Positions 8,934 through 17,579 of a stretch of DNA of 64,000 nt are shown piece by piece. The position numbers and the translations under genes were made by a program. The DNA is from UBA3478 sp964217345 (GTDB lineage Bacteria; Bacteroidota; Bacteroidia; Flavobacteriales; Flavobacteriaceae). Numbering within the stretch: position 1 is the first letter of the stretch; every line of letters begins with the position of its first letter. The notes under the pieces are model-generated. The model had not been told where the DNA came from and searched no databases. It saw only the letters and a list, made by a program, of their open reading frames with translations. Where the stretch lies: the NCBI GenBank assembly GCA_964217345.1, contig CAXPJI010000032.1, positions 29,848 to 93,847 of the forward strand. Direction: 5' to 3'.

Positions 8934-10193
8934 TTATTCATTCATTGCAGCACTGACAGCTGCTGAAAGTCTTTTGTAGGTTCCATTCTCTAGTCTTTCA
9001 CGTATTGCTGAGAAAGCTTCTAAAGTAGTTGCTACATCCTCAAGGGTATGGGTAGCAGTAGGAATCATTCTAAGTAGTATAAGGCCTTTTGGAATTACCG
9101 GGTATACTACTATAGAACAGAAAATACCATGGTTTTCACGTAAATCCTTAACAAGTGCCATTGCCTCGGGGATACTTCCGTTTAGGTAAACCGGAGTAAC
9201 ACAGCTTGATGTGGTTCCAATATCAAAACCTCTTTCTTTTAATCCACTTTGTAAGGCGTTTACATTTTCCCAAAGTTTTGCTTTCAACTCTGGACGAGAA
9301 CGAAGCATATCTAAGCGCTTAAGAGCTCCTTTTACGTAAATCATCGGTAATGATTTAGCAAACATCTGAGATCTAAGATTGTATTTTAAGTAATCGATAA
9401 TTTCTTGATCTGCAGCCAGAAATGCTCCGATACCTGCAAGTGATTTAGCAAAGGTTGCAAAGTAAACGTCAATATCGTCTTGAACTCCTTGCTCCTCACC
9501 AGCGCCAGCACCTGTCGCACCTAAAGTACCAAAACCGTGTGCGTCGTCTACTAGAAGTCTAAATTTGAATTTCTTTTTCAACTCAACGATTTCTTTCAGT
9601 TTTCCTTGCTCACCACGCATACCAAAAACTCCCTCAGAAATTACGAGAATACCTCCATTCTGTTGTTCAGCAAGCTTAGTAGCTCTCTCCAAGTTCTTCT
9701 CTAGGCTTTCAATATCATTGTGTTGAAAGGTGAAACGCTTACCTATATGAAGGCGAACACCATCAATAATACATGCGTGACAGTCTACGTCATAAACGAT
9801 AATATCGTCCTTAGACACTAAAGCATCAATAGCAGACATAATACCCTGATAACCGAAGTTCAGTAAGTAAGCTGCCTCTTTATTTACAAAAGCCGCAAGT
9901 TCGTTTTGAAGTTGCTCGTGAAAATCAGTATGACCACTCATCATACGAGCTCCCATTGGGTAAGCCGCTCCGTAGGTAGCAGCAGCTTCAGCATCTACGG
10001 CCTTAACTTCAGCTAAGTTAGCTAGTCCTAAATAGTCATTGATACTCCAAGTAAGTACTTCTTTTCCTTGAAATTTCATTCGATTCGAAATAGGGCCTTC
10101 TAATTTTGGAAATACAAAGTATCCTTCTGCATGTGATGCCCACTTTCCTAATGGACCCTTATTCTCGATAATTCGATCAAATAAATCTCTCAT
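8934..10193 (-). CDS. Alpha-oxoamine synthase (cysteate fatty acyltransferase or serine palmitoyltransferase type)
   Basis: A 419-residue PLP enzyme of the alpha-oxoamine synthase group, which condenses an amino acid with an acyl thioester with loss of CO2. PLP-site residues are clear: LVDDAHGFG (Asp216, His219) and the Schiff-base lysine Lys250 in FATFAKSLAG. The N-terminal extension (GPLGKWASHAEGYFVFP) and the stretch SINDYLGLAN match a Bacteroidota subgroup usually labelled aminotransferase class I/II or 2-amino-3-ketobutyrate CoA ligase. In Flavobacterium johnsoniae an enzyme of this group was reported to join cysteate to a fatty acyl group for capnine (sulfonolipid) synthesis. Here the next gene upstream is cysteine-synthase-like, which supports cysteate as the amino acid substrate. 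Serine palmitoyltransferase is the main alternative; biotin synthesis (BioF) is unlikely, as no bio genes are near. Confidence 0.8.
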   Translation of the reverse strand: MRDLFDRIIENKGPLGKWASHAEGYFVFPKLEGPISNRMKFQGKEVLTWSINDYLGLANLAEVKAVDAEAAATYGAAYPMGARMMSGHTDFHEQLQNELAAFVNKEAAYLLNFGYQGIMSAIDALVSKDDIIVYDVDCHACIIDGVRLHIGKRFTFQHNDIESLEKNLERATKLAEQQNGGILVISEGVFGMRGEQGKLKEIVELKKKFKFRLLVDDAHGFGTLGATGAGAGEEQGVQDDIDVYFATFAKSLAGIGAFLAADQEIIDYLKYNLRSQMFAKSLPMIYVKGALKRLDMLRSRPELKAKLWENVNALQSGLKERGFDIGTTSSCVTPVYLNGSIPEAMALVKDLRENHGIFCSIVVYPVIPKGLILLRMIPTATHTLEDVATTLEAFSAIRERLENGTYKRLSAAVSAAMNE

Positions 10194-10221
10194 ATATCTA
10201 TAACGTTATGAAAATATTGGG

Positions 10222-10229
10222 CAAAAGTA
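10222..10229 (-). promoter_or_regulatory. -7 promoter box TACTTTTG
   Basis: Matches the Bacteroidota -7 consensus TAnnTTTG on the minus strand, 28 bases before the alpha-oxoamine synthase start, so that gene can be transcribed independently of its upstream neighbour. Confidence 0.6.
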
Positions 10230-10258
10230 AGATTTAAACAATTACCCTAGGAATTTTA

Positions 10259-11329
10259 CTATGAATTTGTGATGGCCGATTTTTCTGAGGTCTGTACTAA
10301 TTCTTCAGCCTCAATAAAACCATGTTCAGTCATCCATTTTTCGCTGTAAATTTTGCTCAAATAGCGCGATCCGTGGTCAGGTAGAATAATGACTACCACA
10401 CTATTTTCGTCAAATATATTTTGATCATTATACAGCTCAGTAGCACGTAGTGCCGCACCTGATGTGTAGCCAGCAAAAATACCTTCAGTTCGAGCAAGAT
10501 TTCTAGCAGCTAGGGCGGCATCTTTATCGGTAACCTTGATAAAGGTGTCTATAACACTAAAGTCAGTGGCGCTAGGAATTAAATTCTTACCAAGTCCTTC
10601 AATACGGTATGGATGAATCTCATTTTCATCAAACTTTCCGGTTTCATGATATTTCTTAATCACTGATCCGTAGGCATCTACCCCTAAAATCTGAATATTC
10701 GGATTTTGTTCTTTAAGATACCTGGCAGTTCCAGAAATTGTACCACCTGTACCGCTACATGCAACTAGATGTGTGATTCTACCTGCAGTCTGCTCCCAAA
10801 TCTCAGGTCCTGTGGTCTTATAATGTGCCTCCGTATTCAGTTCATTGAAGTACTGATTGATATATATCGAATTCGGCGTTTCAGCGTGGATTCTTTTCGC
10901 CACTTCGTAGTAAGATCGAGGATCGTCGGCTGCCACATGTGCAGGGCAAACATGTACCTCTGCTCCCATGGCTTTTAAACCATCAATTTTATCCTGTGAA
11001 GATTTCGAACTTACTGCTAGGATACATTTGTACCCTTTAACCATACTTGCCATGGCTAAACTAAAACCAGTATTTCCCGAGGTGGTTTCTACAATGGTAC
11101 TACCTGGCTTTATCAATCCTTTAGCTTCGGCATTTTCAATGATGGATAATGCGATTCGATCTTTAGAAGATTGTCCCGGATTAAACCACTCCAATTTAGC
11201 GTAAAATTGACCCGAATAGTTTGCAGTGACTTTCTGAAGCTTAACAAGCGGTGTGTTACCTACTAAGTCTAAGATTGACTCAGATGCCTGAACGCTTTTA
11301 TTCTTTTTAAAAAATGAGAACAAATTCAA
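10259..11329 (-). CDS. Cysteine-synthase family PLP enzyme, candidate cysteate synthase
   Basis: Fold-type II PLP enzyme of the CysK/CBS family, which replaces a beta-substituent of serine, O-phosphoserine or O-acetylserine. Visible are LDLVGNTPLVKL, the PLP lysine in NPGQSSKDRI, the phosphate or substrate loop TTSGNTGFSL and the glycine loop GTGGTISG. It is longer than a plain CysK (about 310 residues), with an extended C-terminal part. The reading frame can begin at a GTG at 11374, inside the oligopeptidase gene, but a -7 box TATCTTTG lies within that stretch; the TTG at 11329 (MNLFSFFKKNK) fits better and is used here, giving 356 residues. Beside the alpha-oxoamine synthase, a role in making cysteate from a serine derivative and sulfite is plausible. 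Ordinary cysteine or cystathionine synthesis remains possible. Confidence 0.75.
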   Translation of the reverse strand: MNLFSFFKKNKSVQASESILDLVGNTPLVKLQKVTANYSGQFYAKLEWFNPGQSSKDRIALSIIENAEAKGLIKPGSTIVETTSGNTGFSLAMASMVKGYKCILAVSSKSSQDKIDGLKAMGAEVHVCPAHVAADDPRSYYEVAKRIHAETPNSIYINQYFNELNTEAHYKTTGPEIWEQTAGRITHLVACSGTGGTISGTARYLKEQNPNIQILGVDAYGSVIKKYHETGKFDENEIHPYRIEGLGKNLIPSATDFSVIDTFIKVTDKDAALAARNLARTEGIFAGYTSGAALRATELYNDQNIFDENSVVVIILPDHGSRYLSKIYSEKWMTEHGFIEAEELVQTSEKSAITNS

Positions 11330-11339
11330 AAATTTATGA

Positions 11340-11347
11340 CAAAGATA
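11340..11347 (-). promoter_or_regulatory. -7 promoter box TATCTTTG
   Basis: Exact TAnnTTTG match on the minus strand just beyond the stop of the oligopeptidase gene and ten bases before an in-frame TTG of the cysteine-synthase-like gene. It argues that translation starts downstream of the GTG at 11374. Confidence 0.6.
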
Positions 11348-11348
11348 A

Positions 11349-13409
11349 TTAAACTCTACAAAGTGAGGGATCACAAAGGTTTAAGATGAAAGCATATTCC
11401 TTAGCGAGTTCTTTTAATTGCTCAAATCGACCCGAAGCTCCACCGTGACCCGTTTCTAAGTTGGTATCTAAGTAAATCTTATGATCGGCTAGTTGGCATT
11501 CACGAAGCTTTGCAACCCATTTCGCTGGCTCCCAATACTGTACCTGCGAGTCGTGAAAACCAGTAGATACGTAGATATTGGGATATTTTTGTGGCTGAAC
11601 ATTGTCATAAGGAGAATAGGACAGCATTATTTCGTAGTAGTTAGGATCGTTAGGATTTCCCCATTCATCGTATTCACCCGTGGTTAATGGAATATCCTCA
11701 TCTAGCATCGTGGTTACTACATCTACAAAAGGAACCGCGGCAATTACCCCATGATACAATTCTGGGTCGCTGTTGATTACTGCACCAACCAAAAGTCCAC
11801 CAGCCGAGCCTCCCATAGCATATAAACGATCTTCTTTGGCAATGCCCAAAGAAACAAGACCCTTTGAAGCGTCAACAAAGTCATTAAACGTGTTACTCTT
11901 TAATTCTAGCTTACCGGTCTCGTACCACTCTCGACCAAGGTATTCTCCACCACGAATGTGAGCTATCGCAAATACAAAACCTCTATTGAGTAAAGAGAGT
12001 CTTGTAGAAGAAAAATAAGGATCGATGGTGTGTCCATAAGAACCATATCCGTATATGAGCGTTGGTGCATTCTTCGGAGTGTCTTTGTGTTTTACCAATG
12101 ATACAGGTACTGAAACACCATCCCTAGCCGTTATCCAAACTCGCTCAGAGATATAATCTAAAGAAGAATACCCTCCTAATACTTCTTGCTGTTTGAGTAA
12201 TCGAGTTTCGCGGGTTTCCATATCTATTTCATAGACACTCCCCGGGCGCGTCATTGAATTGTAATAATAACGAAGTTTAGTCGTTTTAAACTCAGGATTT
12301 TCATGAATATCGCAAACATAGGTCTCTCCTTCCATTGCAACCGTATAGAAGGAATGATCCTCCCAATGATAAATCTGCAAAGAAGTCAATCCTCTTTTTC
12401 GCTCGGATAGGACATAAAATTTTTCAAAAAACTCAACATCTTCTAAAAGAATCTCGAGTCGATGTGGAATAAATTCTTCCCAATGGTCACTATCAGTAGC
12501 TAATACCGAGGTTTTCATCAATTTAAAGTTGGTGGCTCCATCCTTATTAGTGAGTAAGTAAAAGTGATCTTGGTAATGGTCAAGGCTATATTCTAAGCCT
12601 CGCTCTCTCTTCGAAAAAACACGGAATGGTGCGTTAGGATCATCCGATTTTATGAATCGATATTCGGTAGTTAACGTTGAAGACGAGATAATGAAAATGT
12701 AATCCTCACTTTTAGGTTTAAAAATTCCAACATTAAAAGTCTCATCATCCTCTTCAAAAACGAGTTCATCCTCTACTAAGTTCTGTCCTATTTGATGTCG
12801 ATACACTCGATAACTACGAAGGGTTTGGGGATCCTTCTTTACATAGAAGAAAGTTTTGTTATCCGAGGCCCAGCAAGCTGTTCCGGTAGTATTTTCGATA
12901 ACATCATCTAATAATTGACCTGTCTCTAAATTTTTAATTTTTAAGGTATACTGCCTTCGTGAAACGGTATCCTCAGCATATAAAGCAAGACGGTTATTAG
13001 GACTCACCTTCAGTCCTTTAAAATGGTAATACGAGTAAGAAGATGCTAACTCATTAACATCGAAAAGTAATTCCCTGCCTTCTCCATTTTCATTTTTAAA
13101 ACGGGAATAAATCGGATACTCTTTACCTTCTTGATATTCACTTTGATACCAGAACCCGTTTTTGAAAAGCGGGAGCGAACGATCGTCCTCCTTAATTCGA
13201 CTTCTCATCTCCTTGTAAAGAGATTCTCTAAAAGGTTCAAGATGTGCCGTATCGCTATTAAAATATTCGTTTTCTTTCTTGAGATAGTCCAAAAGCTCGG
13301 GATGCTCACGATCACACATCCAGTAAAAAGGGTCTTCCCTTTCGTGACTATGTTTTACTAATTTTTTGGGGTACTTCGGTGCTTTTGGGGGTGTATAAAG
13401 GTGCTCCAC
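11349..13409 (-). CDS. Oligopeptidase B (S9A serine peptidase)
   Basis: A 686-residue prolyl-oligopeptidase family enzyme that cleaves short peptides after basic residues in the cytoplasm or periplasm. The N-terminus (PPKAPKYPKKLVKH, then REDPFYWM) and beta-propeller half lead into a C-terminal alpha/beta-hydrolase domain with the nucleophile Ser535 in MGGSAGG, preceded by IYGYGSYGH, and a catalytic His in ETGHGGASGRF. The length is standard for oligopeptidase B. There is no signal peptide, so a cytoplasmic location is likely. Its start lies three bases after the metalloprotease stop, suggesting one transcript. Confidence 0.92.
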   Translation of the reverse strand: MEHLYTPPKAPKYPKKLVKHSHEREDPFYWMCDREHPELLDYLKKENEYFNSDTAHLEPFRESLYKEMRSRIKEDDRSLPLFKNGFWYQSEYQEGKEYPIYSRFKNENGEGRELLFDVNELASSYSYYHFKGLKVSPNNRLALYAEDTVSRRQYTLKIKNLETGQLLDDVIENTTGTACWASDNKTFFYVKKDPQTLRSYRVYRHQIGQNLVEDELVFEEDDETFNVGIFKPKSEDYIFIISSSTLTTEYRFIKSDDPNAPFRVFSKRERGLEYSLDHYQDHFYLLTNKDGATNFKLMKTSVLATDSDHWEEFIPHRLEILLEDVEFFEKFYVLSERKRGLTSLQIYHWEDHSFYTVAMEGETYVCDIHENPEFKTTKLRYYYNSMTRPGSVYEIDMETRETRLLKQQEVLGGYSSLDYISERVWITARDGVSVPVSLVKHKDTPKNAPTLIYGYGSYGHTIDPYFSSTRLSLLNRGFVFAIAHIRGGEYLGREWYETGKLELKSNTFNDFVDASKGLVSLGIAKEDRLYAMGGSAGGLLVGAVINSDPELYHGVIAAVPFVDVVTTMLDEDIPLTTGEYDEWGNPNDPNYYEIMLSYSPYDNVQPQKYPNIYVSTGFHDSQVQYWEPAKWVAKLRECQLADHKIYLDTNLETGHGGASGRFEQLKELAKEYAFILNLCDPSLCRV

Positions 13410-13412
13410 TAA

Positions 13413-15848
13413 TTAATTCCAACTAAAATTACACATTACCTCTTGTCCAATTGGAGATCCGTCTGGGATACGAACAGAAGACTCATTAGACTTATATCCT
13501 GTAGGGTTACCAATAAAACGTTCTACTTGCTTTCTTAAATAAATTGCAGTGGGATCAGTCGCGCTATTTTCAAGATGGGTTTTAAGTCGCATCATTTCTA
13601 ACAAAATAACTTCAGTCACCTGCAGATAAACCTGGTCTGAAGAAGACAACTTCATCAACTCATCTAAAGTTTGCCATGCCACAATCTCTTCAATAGCGTT
13701 GTAATACGGATCCTTCGAATTCATACTCCTAACGGTTTCATCTAATAGCAATTTAATCATCTCTTGAAGAGATAACTGATTCTTATCGAATAAGCCTTGT
13801 TGATAAACCCGATTCGCTCTTTCTGGATGCAACATGAATTTTAAGGTCGTCGAAGCTGCAGTCTCGGCCGCTGCTAGAGGATCAAATGCTACTCCCAATT
13901 TAGATTCGAAAGATTCTCTGGTTCTACCATATCCATAAGTTCTCGGTCCAAAAACAGAACGTAAATACTCTGGTATTTCCAAAATTTCAGGATCAAGCGT
14001 TCGAATGAGCGCCTTCAATGCCTTTTCTTGTTCCTTTTTATTTACCTGATGATGAAACTCTGTTGCATCAGTATAGGCATAACTATAGTCAATGCCACCA
14101 ATAAATTTAGACACTGCTTCGGTTTGATATCGATGTGAAAAATAAAGCGGAACAAAAACATCCTCTAAAACTGCCACGGGGGAATGTTCAGGCACATTAT
14201 CCAATGAGAATCGACTAATTGCTTTAGCTCTTAAGTCGAGTAAACGATATAACTCTTCAGTGATATCTGTTCCATTATCCCAAAGATGAGCAGTAGCACT
14301 AGCAGATCCAGCAGGTCGTGCATCTGAATCGGTTAAATATCTCAACCCTGCCTTTTCCGCATTTTCTAAAATCTCCTGTAGTGCTTGATTTTCATCAATA
14401 CCATCGCTGAAGTCGCTGTAGGCATAAGCAACAGTCACTTTATCCCAATCTCCTATTCCCTTATCATAAGCTTCACTGAAATCAAATTGATCTCCAGCAC
14501 CTTCTAAAACTAATGGGTGTGGATAATCCATTACTGAAGCACGATCATTGGTACTTGCAGCGAAATTGTGCGCAAAACCTAAAGTGTGACCAATTTCGTG
14601 TGCTGATAACTGTCTAATACGATTCAAGGCCATATCTAACATAGTTTGTTCATGAATACTTAACTTATTGTACGGTTGATAATAAAGACCTTGAGCAATG
14701 AGGTAATCTTGACGAATTCTCAGGCTACCTAAACTAACATGACCTTTTAATATTTCACCGGTTCTTGGATCGGTAACACTCGAACCATAACTCCAACCCC
14801 TTGTCGATCGGTGAACCCATTGAATTACGTTGTATCTAATATCTAACGGATCAGCGTCATCTGGCAGCATCTTTACTTGAAATGCATCCTTATAGCCGAT
14901 AGCTTCAAAGGCCTGATTCCACCAACGACCACCCTCTAAAAGTGCAGTTCGTACAGGTTCAGGAGTGCCATTGTCCAAATAATAAACAATCGGCTCTACG
15001 GCCTCGCTTAGCGCCGCATTAGGATCTTTTTTCTCTAATCGGTGTCTGCGAATAAAGTCTTTAGCCGTTCCTCCATTCACTTCCGAAGCATAATCGAAAA
15101 AACGGAATGGATATGCTCCCGACCGTGCATCAAAAGATCTCATCTCAAAACCACCCAATTCAGGTAACTCAATAAATGAGTGCATTTGAGTTACGCTAAC
15201 CAAACTTGCATCTGGTGTAACCGACCTTATTTCATAGCCTTTAGGTTTACCAGAGAAAGTCAATAAAACATCTATCAAAATGTTTTTCTCAAATGATTTC
15301 GAACGTTCTCTGTGATGTGCAGAACGAGATAGATCTAATTGATAATTTCCTTGTTGAGTAGCTGACAAGCGATCAATAACCCCATGTGCATCTCTCAACA
15401 ATAAAGGATTTAAATCGATTAAGAAAGATCCATCTTCGGCTGTTTCTAAAATGGTAAATCCAGCGATTACAGATTTAGCAAAAGCCTGATTTACAGAAGC
15501 TTTTTCAAGAACATTTTCACTAAGGGCGCGATAATCCTGATTCGGTTCAATTAGGAGCAGTTTATTACCTGCCTTTTTAAAATAAACGACTTTTGTTGTA
15601 CCCAATTGTCCCCTATCGAGACCAATATCATTACTACCAACCCCACTGCTAAGGGCTGTAACGTATAATAGTTCCTCCTCAAGTCGATCCACTTTCATAA
15701 ACAATCGATCCTCTGATTCATCGTAATAGGTAGTTAAAAATCCCGGAATAGTCTTTAAATCCTTTACCCTATTAAAGTCTTGTGCAAGGAGTGCTGATGG
15801 AATAAAAACAAATAGGAAAAACGTTTTTAGAAGTTGTTGTCTTTTCAT
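13413..15848 (-). CDS. Secreted zinc-dependent metalloprotease (DUF5117/DUF4953 type)
   Basis: An 811-residue exported protein. The metzincin-like zinc site HEIGHTLGFAHN lies near the middle, encoded around 14570-14605, followed by a methionine-containing turn (SVMDYPHP). The domain pattern, a DUF5117 region before and DUF4953 after the zinc site, is common in Bacteroidota and Planctomycetes. The start is set at the second Met of the frame (15848), which gives MKRQQLLKTFFLFVF followed by a cleavage site after ALLAQ; the longer frame from 15881 adds an improbable leader. The protein probably acts in the periplasm or outside the cell on proteins; substrates are unknown. It is the first of two adjacent peptidase genes read leftwards. 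Confidence 0.88.
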   Translation of the reverse strand: MKRQQLLKTFFLFVFIPSALLAQDFNRVKDLKTIPGFLTTYYDESEDRLFMKVDRLEEELLYVTALSSGVGSNDIGLDRGQLGTTKVVYFKKAGNKLLLIEPNQDYRALSENVLEKASVNQAFAKSVIAGFTILETAEDGSFLIDLNPLLLRDAHGVIDRLSATQQGNYQLDLSRSAHHRERSKSFEKNILIDVLLTFSGKPKGYEIRSVTPDASLVSVTQMHSFIELPELGGFEMRSFDARSGAYPFRFFDYASEVNGGTAKDFIRRHRLEKKDPNAALSEAVEPIVYYLDNGTPEPVRTALLEGGRWWNQAFEAIGYKDAFQVKMLPDDADPLDIRYNVIQWVHRSTRGWSYGSSVTDPRTGEILKGHVSLGSLRIRQDYLIAQGLYYQPYNKLSIHEQTMLDMALNRIRQLSAHEIGHTLGFAHNFAASTNDRASVMDYPHPLVLEGAGDQFDFSEAYDKGIGDWDKVTVAYAYSDFSDGIDENQALQEILENAEKAGLRYLTDSDARPAGSASATAHLWDNGTDITEELYRLLDLRAKAISRFSLDNVPEHSPVAVLEDVFVPLYFSHRYQTEAVSKFIGGIDYSYAYTDATEFHHQVNKKEQEKALKALIRTLDPEILEIPEYLRSVFGPRTYGYGRTRESFESKLGVAFDPLAAAETAASTTLKFMLHPERANRVYQQGLFDKNQLSLQEMIKLLLDETVRSMNSKDPYYNAIEEIVAWQTLDELMKLSSSDQVYLQVTEVILLEMMRLKTHLENSATDPTAIYLRKQVERFIGNPTGYKSNESSVRIPDGSPIGQEVMCNFSWN

Positions 15849-15910
15849 TTGATAAGAGATTGAAGGGTTTAAATTATTCAATTTTTAGACAATAGCAGGA
15901 GACTAATAAG

Positions 15911-15918
15911 TATTTTTG
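15911..15918 (+). promoter_or_regulatory. -7 promoter box TATTTTTG (prfB)
   Basis: Exact TAnnTTTG match 25 bases upstream of the prfB start codon. Confidence 0.6.
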
Positions 15919-15943
15919 CGTTCGAAATTCTTACCAAGTAAAT

Positions 15944-17051
15944 ATGAGTCGAACAGAACGGCAAAAAGATCTTTTTGAACGCCTAGGTGCGTTAAGGAGG
16001 TATCTTTGACATAGATGGCAAAAAGATTGCGATCGAAAATGAGACTGAAAAAACGCTAGTAGCAGATTTTTGGGATGACCCCAAGTCAGCACAAGAGCAA
16101 ATGAAGAAGCTCAAAATTCTTGAATCATGGGTAGAGCAGTTTGAGGAAGCTGAAGAATTATACGGTGAAGTAGAGGTTCTTTCTGAGTTCATCTCTCTAG
16201 GAGAGGCTACCGAAGAAGATGTCAACAAAGCATTAAAGAGGCTCGAAAAACTAATCGAAGATTTAGAGTTTAAAAATATGCTTTCAGAGGAGGGTGATGA
16301 TTTACCTGCGGTCCTTCAAATAACCGCTGGTGCGGGAGGTACAGAAAGTTGTGACTGGGCATCTATGCTCATGAGAATGTATTTGATGTGGGCTAATTCT
16401 CAAGGATACAGTGTCAAAGAACTCAACTTTCAAGAAGGAGATGTTGCAGGCATAAAAACGGTCACTATTGAGATCAATGGTCCTTTCGCATTTGGCTGGC
16501 TCAAAGGTGAAAACGGTGTTCATAGACTGGTGCGCATATCTCCTTTTGATAGTAACGCAAAGAGGCATACTTCATTTGCCTCAGTATATGTGTATCCTTT
16601 AGTTGACGACAGCATTTCAATTGAGGTTAATCCTTCAGATATTGAAATCACAACAGCTAGATCTAGTGGTGCAGGTGGACAAAATGTAAATAAGGTAGAA
16701 ACTAAAGTACAACTCGTTCACAAGCCAACAGGAATTCAAATTAGCTGTTCTGAATCACGTTCTCAGCACGACAATAGAGCAACGGCCATGCAAATGTTAC
16801 GATCTCAACTTTATGAGATCGAACTTCGAAAAAGAATGGAAGCTCGTCGTGAAATCGAAGATTCTAAGATGAAAATTGAATGGGGTTCTCAGATAAGAAA
16901 TTACGTAATGCACCCCTACAAACTAGTCAAAGATGTCCGTACTAGCGTTGAAACAGGAAATGTAGAAGCGGTAATGAATGGTGAAATTGATCTATTCCTA
17001 AAAGCCTTTTTAATGTCTAACGGACAAAAACAAACCGAAGATGAATTTTAA
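15944..17051 (+). CDS. prfB: Peptide chain release factor 2, with +1 programmed frameshift
   Basis: Class I release factor that recognises UGA and UAA and hydrolyses peptidyl-tRNA. Translation starts at 15944 (MSRTERQKDLFERLGALRRY) and meets an in-frame TGA at 16007-16009 as codon 22. The site reads AGG AGG TAT CTT TGA C, the classic prfB frameshift element; slipping +1 on CTT resumes at GAC (16008) and gives DIDGKKIAIENETEK, which matches the RF2 family. The full product is 368 residues. The RF2 tripeptide Ser199-Pro200-Phe201 and the catalytic GGQ at 244-246 are present. Low RF2 levels should favour frameshifting, so the gene controls itself. An apparent shorter gene from 16101 is only the downstream frame. 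Its stop overlaps the start of the next gene by 11 bases. Confidence 0.96.
15995..16010 (+). promoter_or_regulatory. prfB +1 frameshift signal
   Basis: Internal Shine-Dalgarno-like AGGAGG directly before TATCTTTGAC: slippery CTT at 16004-16006, stop TGA at 16007-16009, C at 16010. The spacing matches the known bacterial element. The core is a strong six-base match to the anti-Shine-Dalgarno. Confidence 0.95.
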
Positions 17052-17568
17052 AAAATTACAGATGATAAAAGATTTTAACGTTTTCAAAATCGTTTTGGCA
17101 TTGTTATTGGTATTGGGCAGTCAAGAAAGTGTCCAAGGACAATTTGGAATGGGTGGTTTTGGTGGTTATGGTTATAATCCCTACAGTGGAATGGGAAGAA
17201 TGCGCAGCAGTGTTCCAAGAACAAATGTAGCTGCTGAGCCTGATACTCCATTAACTGCTGAAGAAATTACCGAGCTTGAAATGGCTAAGGTTAAGGAAGC
17301 CCTAATTATTGACCCATTTGAAGAAGCTATTTTGAGATCAATTTTACTTGAATTCACGAAAAAAAGAATTGAGCTGCAGATTTTAAAGGTAGATCCGAAG
17401 ACACTAACTGAATCGTTTCGAAAACTAAATGACTTAGAAAATGAACGATTAAAAACAGAATTGTCTTTGGCTACCTATGAAAAACTTATTGAACTCAAGG
17501 AGCGAAACTTTAAGAAACTAAAAGACAATTCAGAAAAGAAGAAAAAAAAGAAAAAAAAGAAGAACTAA
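17041..17568 (+). CDS. Secreted small protein with lysine tail, unknown function
   Basis: A 175-residue protein of no family I recognise. It has an N-terminal signal peptide (hydrophobic core IVLALLLVLG, cleavage probably after SVQGQ), then a Gly/Met/Tyr-rich stretch (FGMGGFGGYGYNPYSGMG), an acidic helical middle (residues about 75-165) and a C-terminal run of nine lysines before Asn, encoded by an A/G-only tract. The start may be at 17041, overlapping prfB, or at the Met encoded at 17062. It lies 11 bases before a TonB-linked receptor gene, so the two are probably translated from one message and may act together at the envelope. Function is unknown. Confidence 0.75.
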   Translation: MNFKKLQMIKDFNVFKIVLALLLVLGSQESVQGQFGMGGFGGYGYNPYSGMGRMRSSVPRTNVAAEPDTPLTAEEITELEMAKVKEALIIDPFEEAILRSILLEFTKKRIELQILKVDPKTLTESFRKLNDLENERLKTELSLATYEKLIELKERNFKKLKDNSEKKKKKKKKKN

Positions 17569-17579
17569 TTCAATTCTGA

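Noticed and set aside
16101..17051. Apparent short prfB starting at an internal Met
   Set aside because: The upstream region encodes the missing N-terminus in two frames joined by a canonical +1 frameshift site, so the gene is neither short nor a pseudogene.
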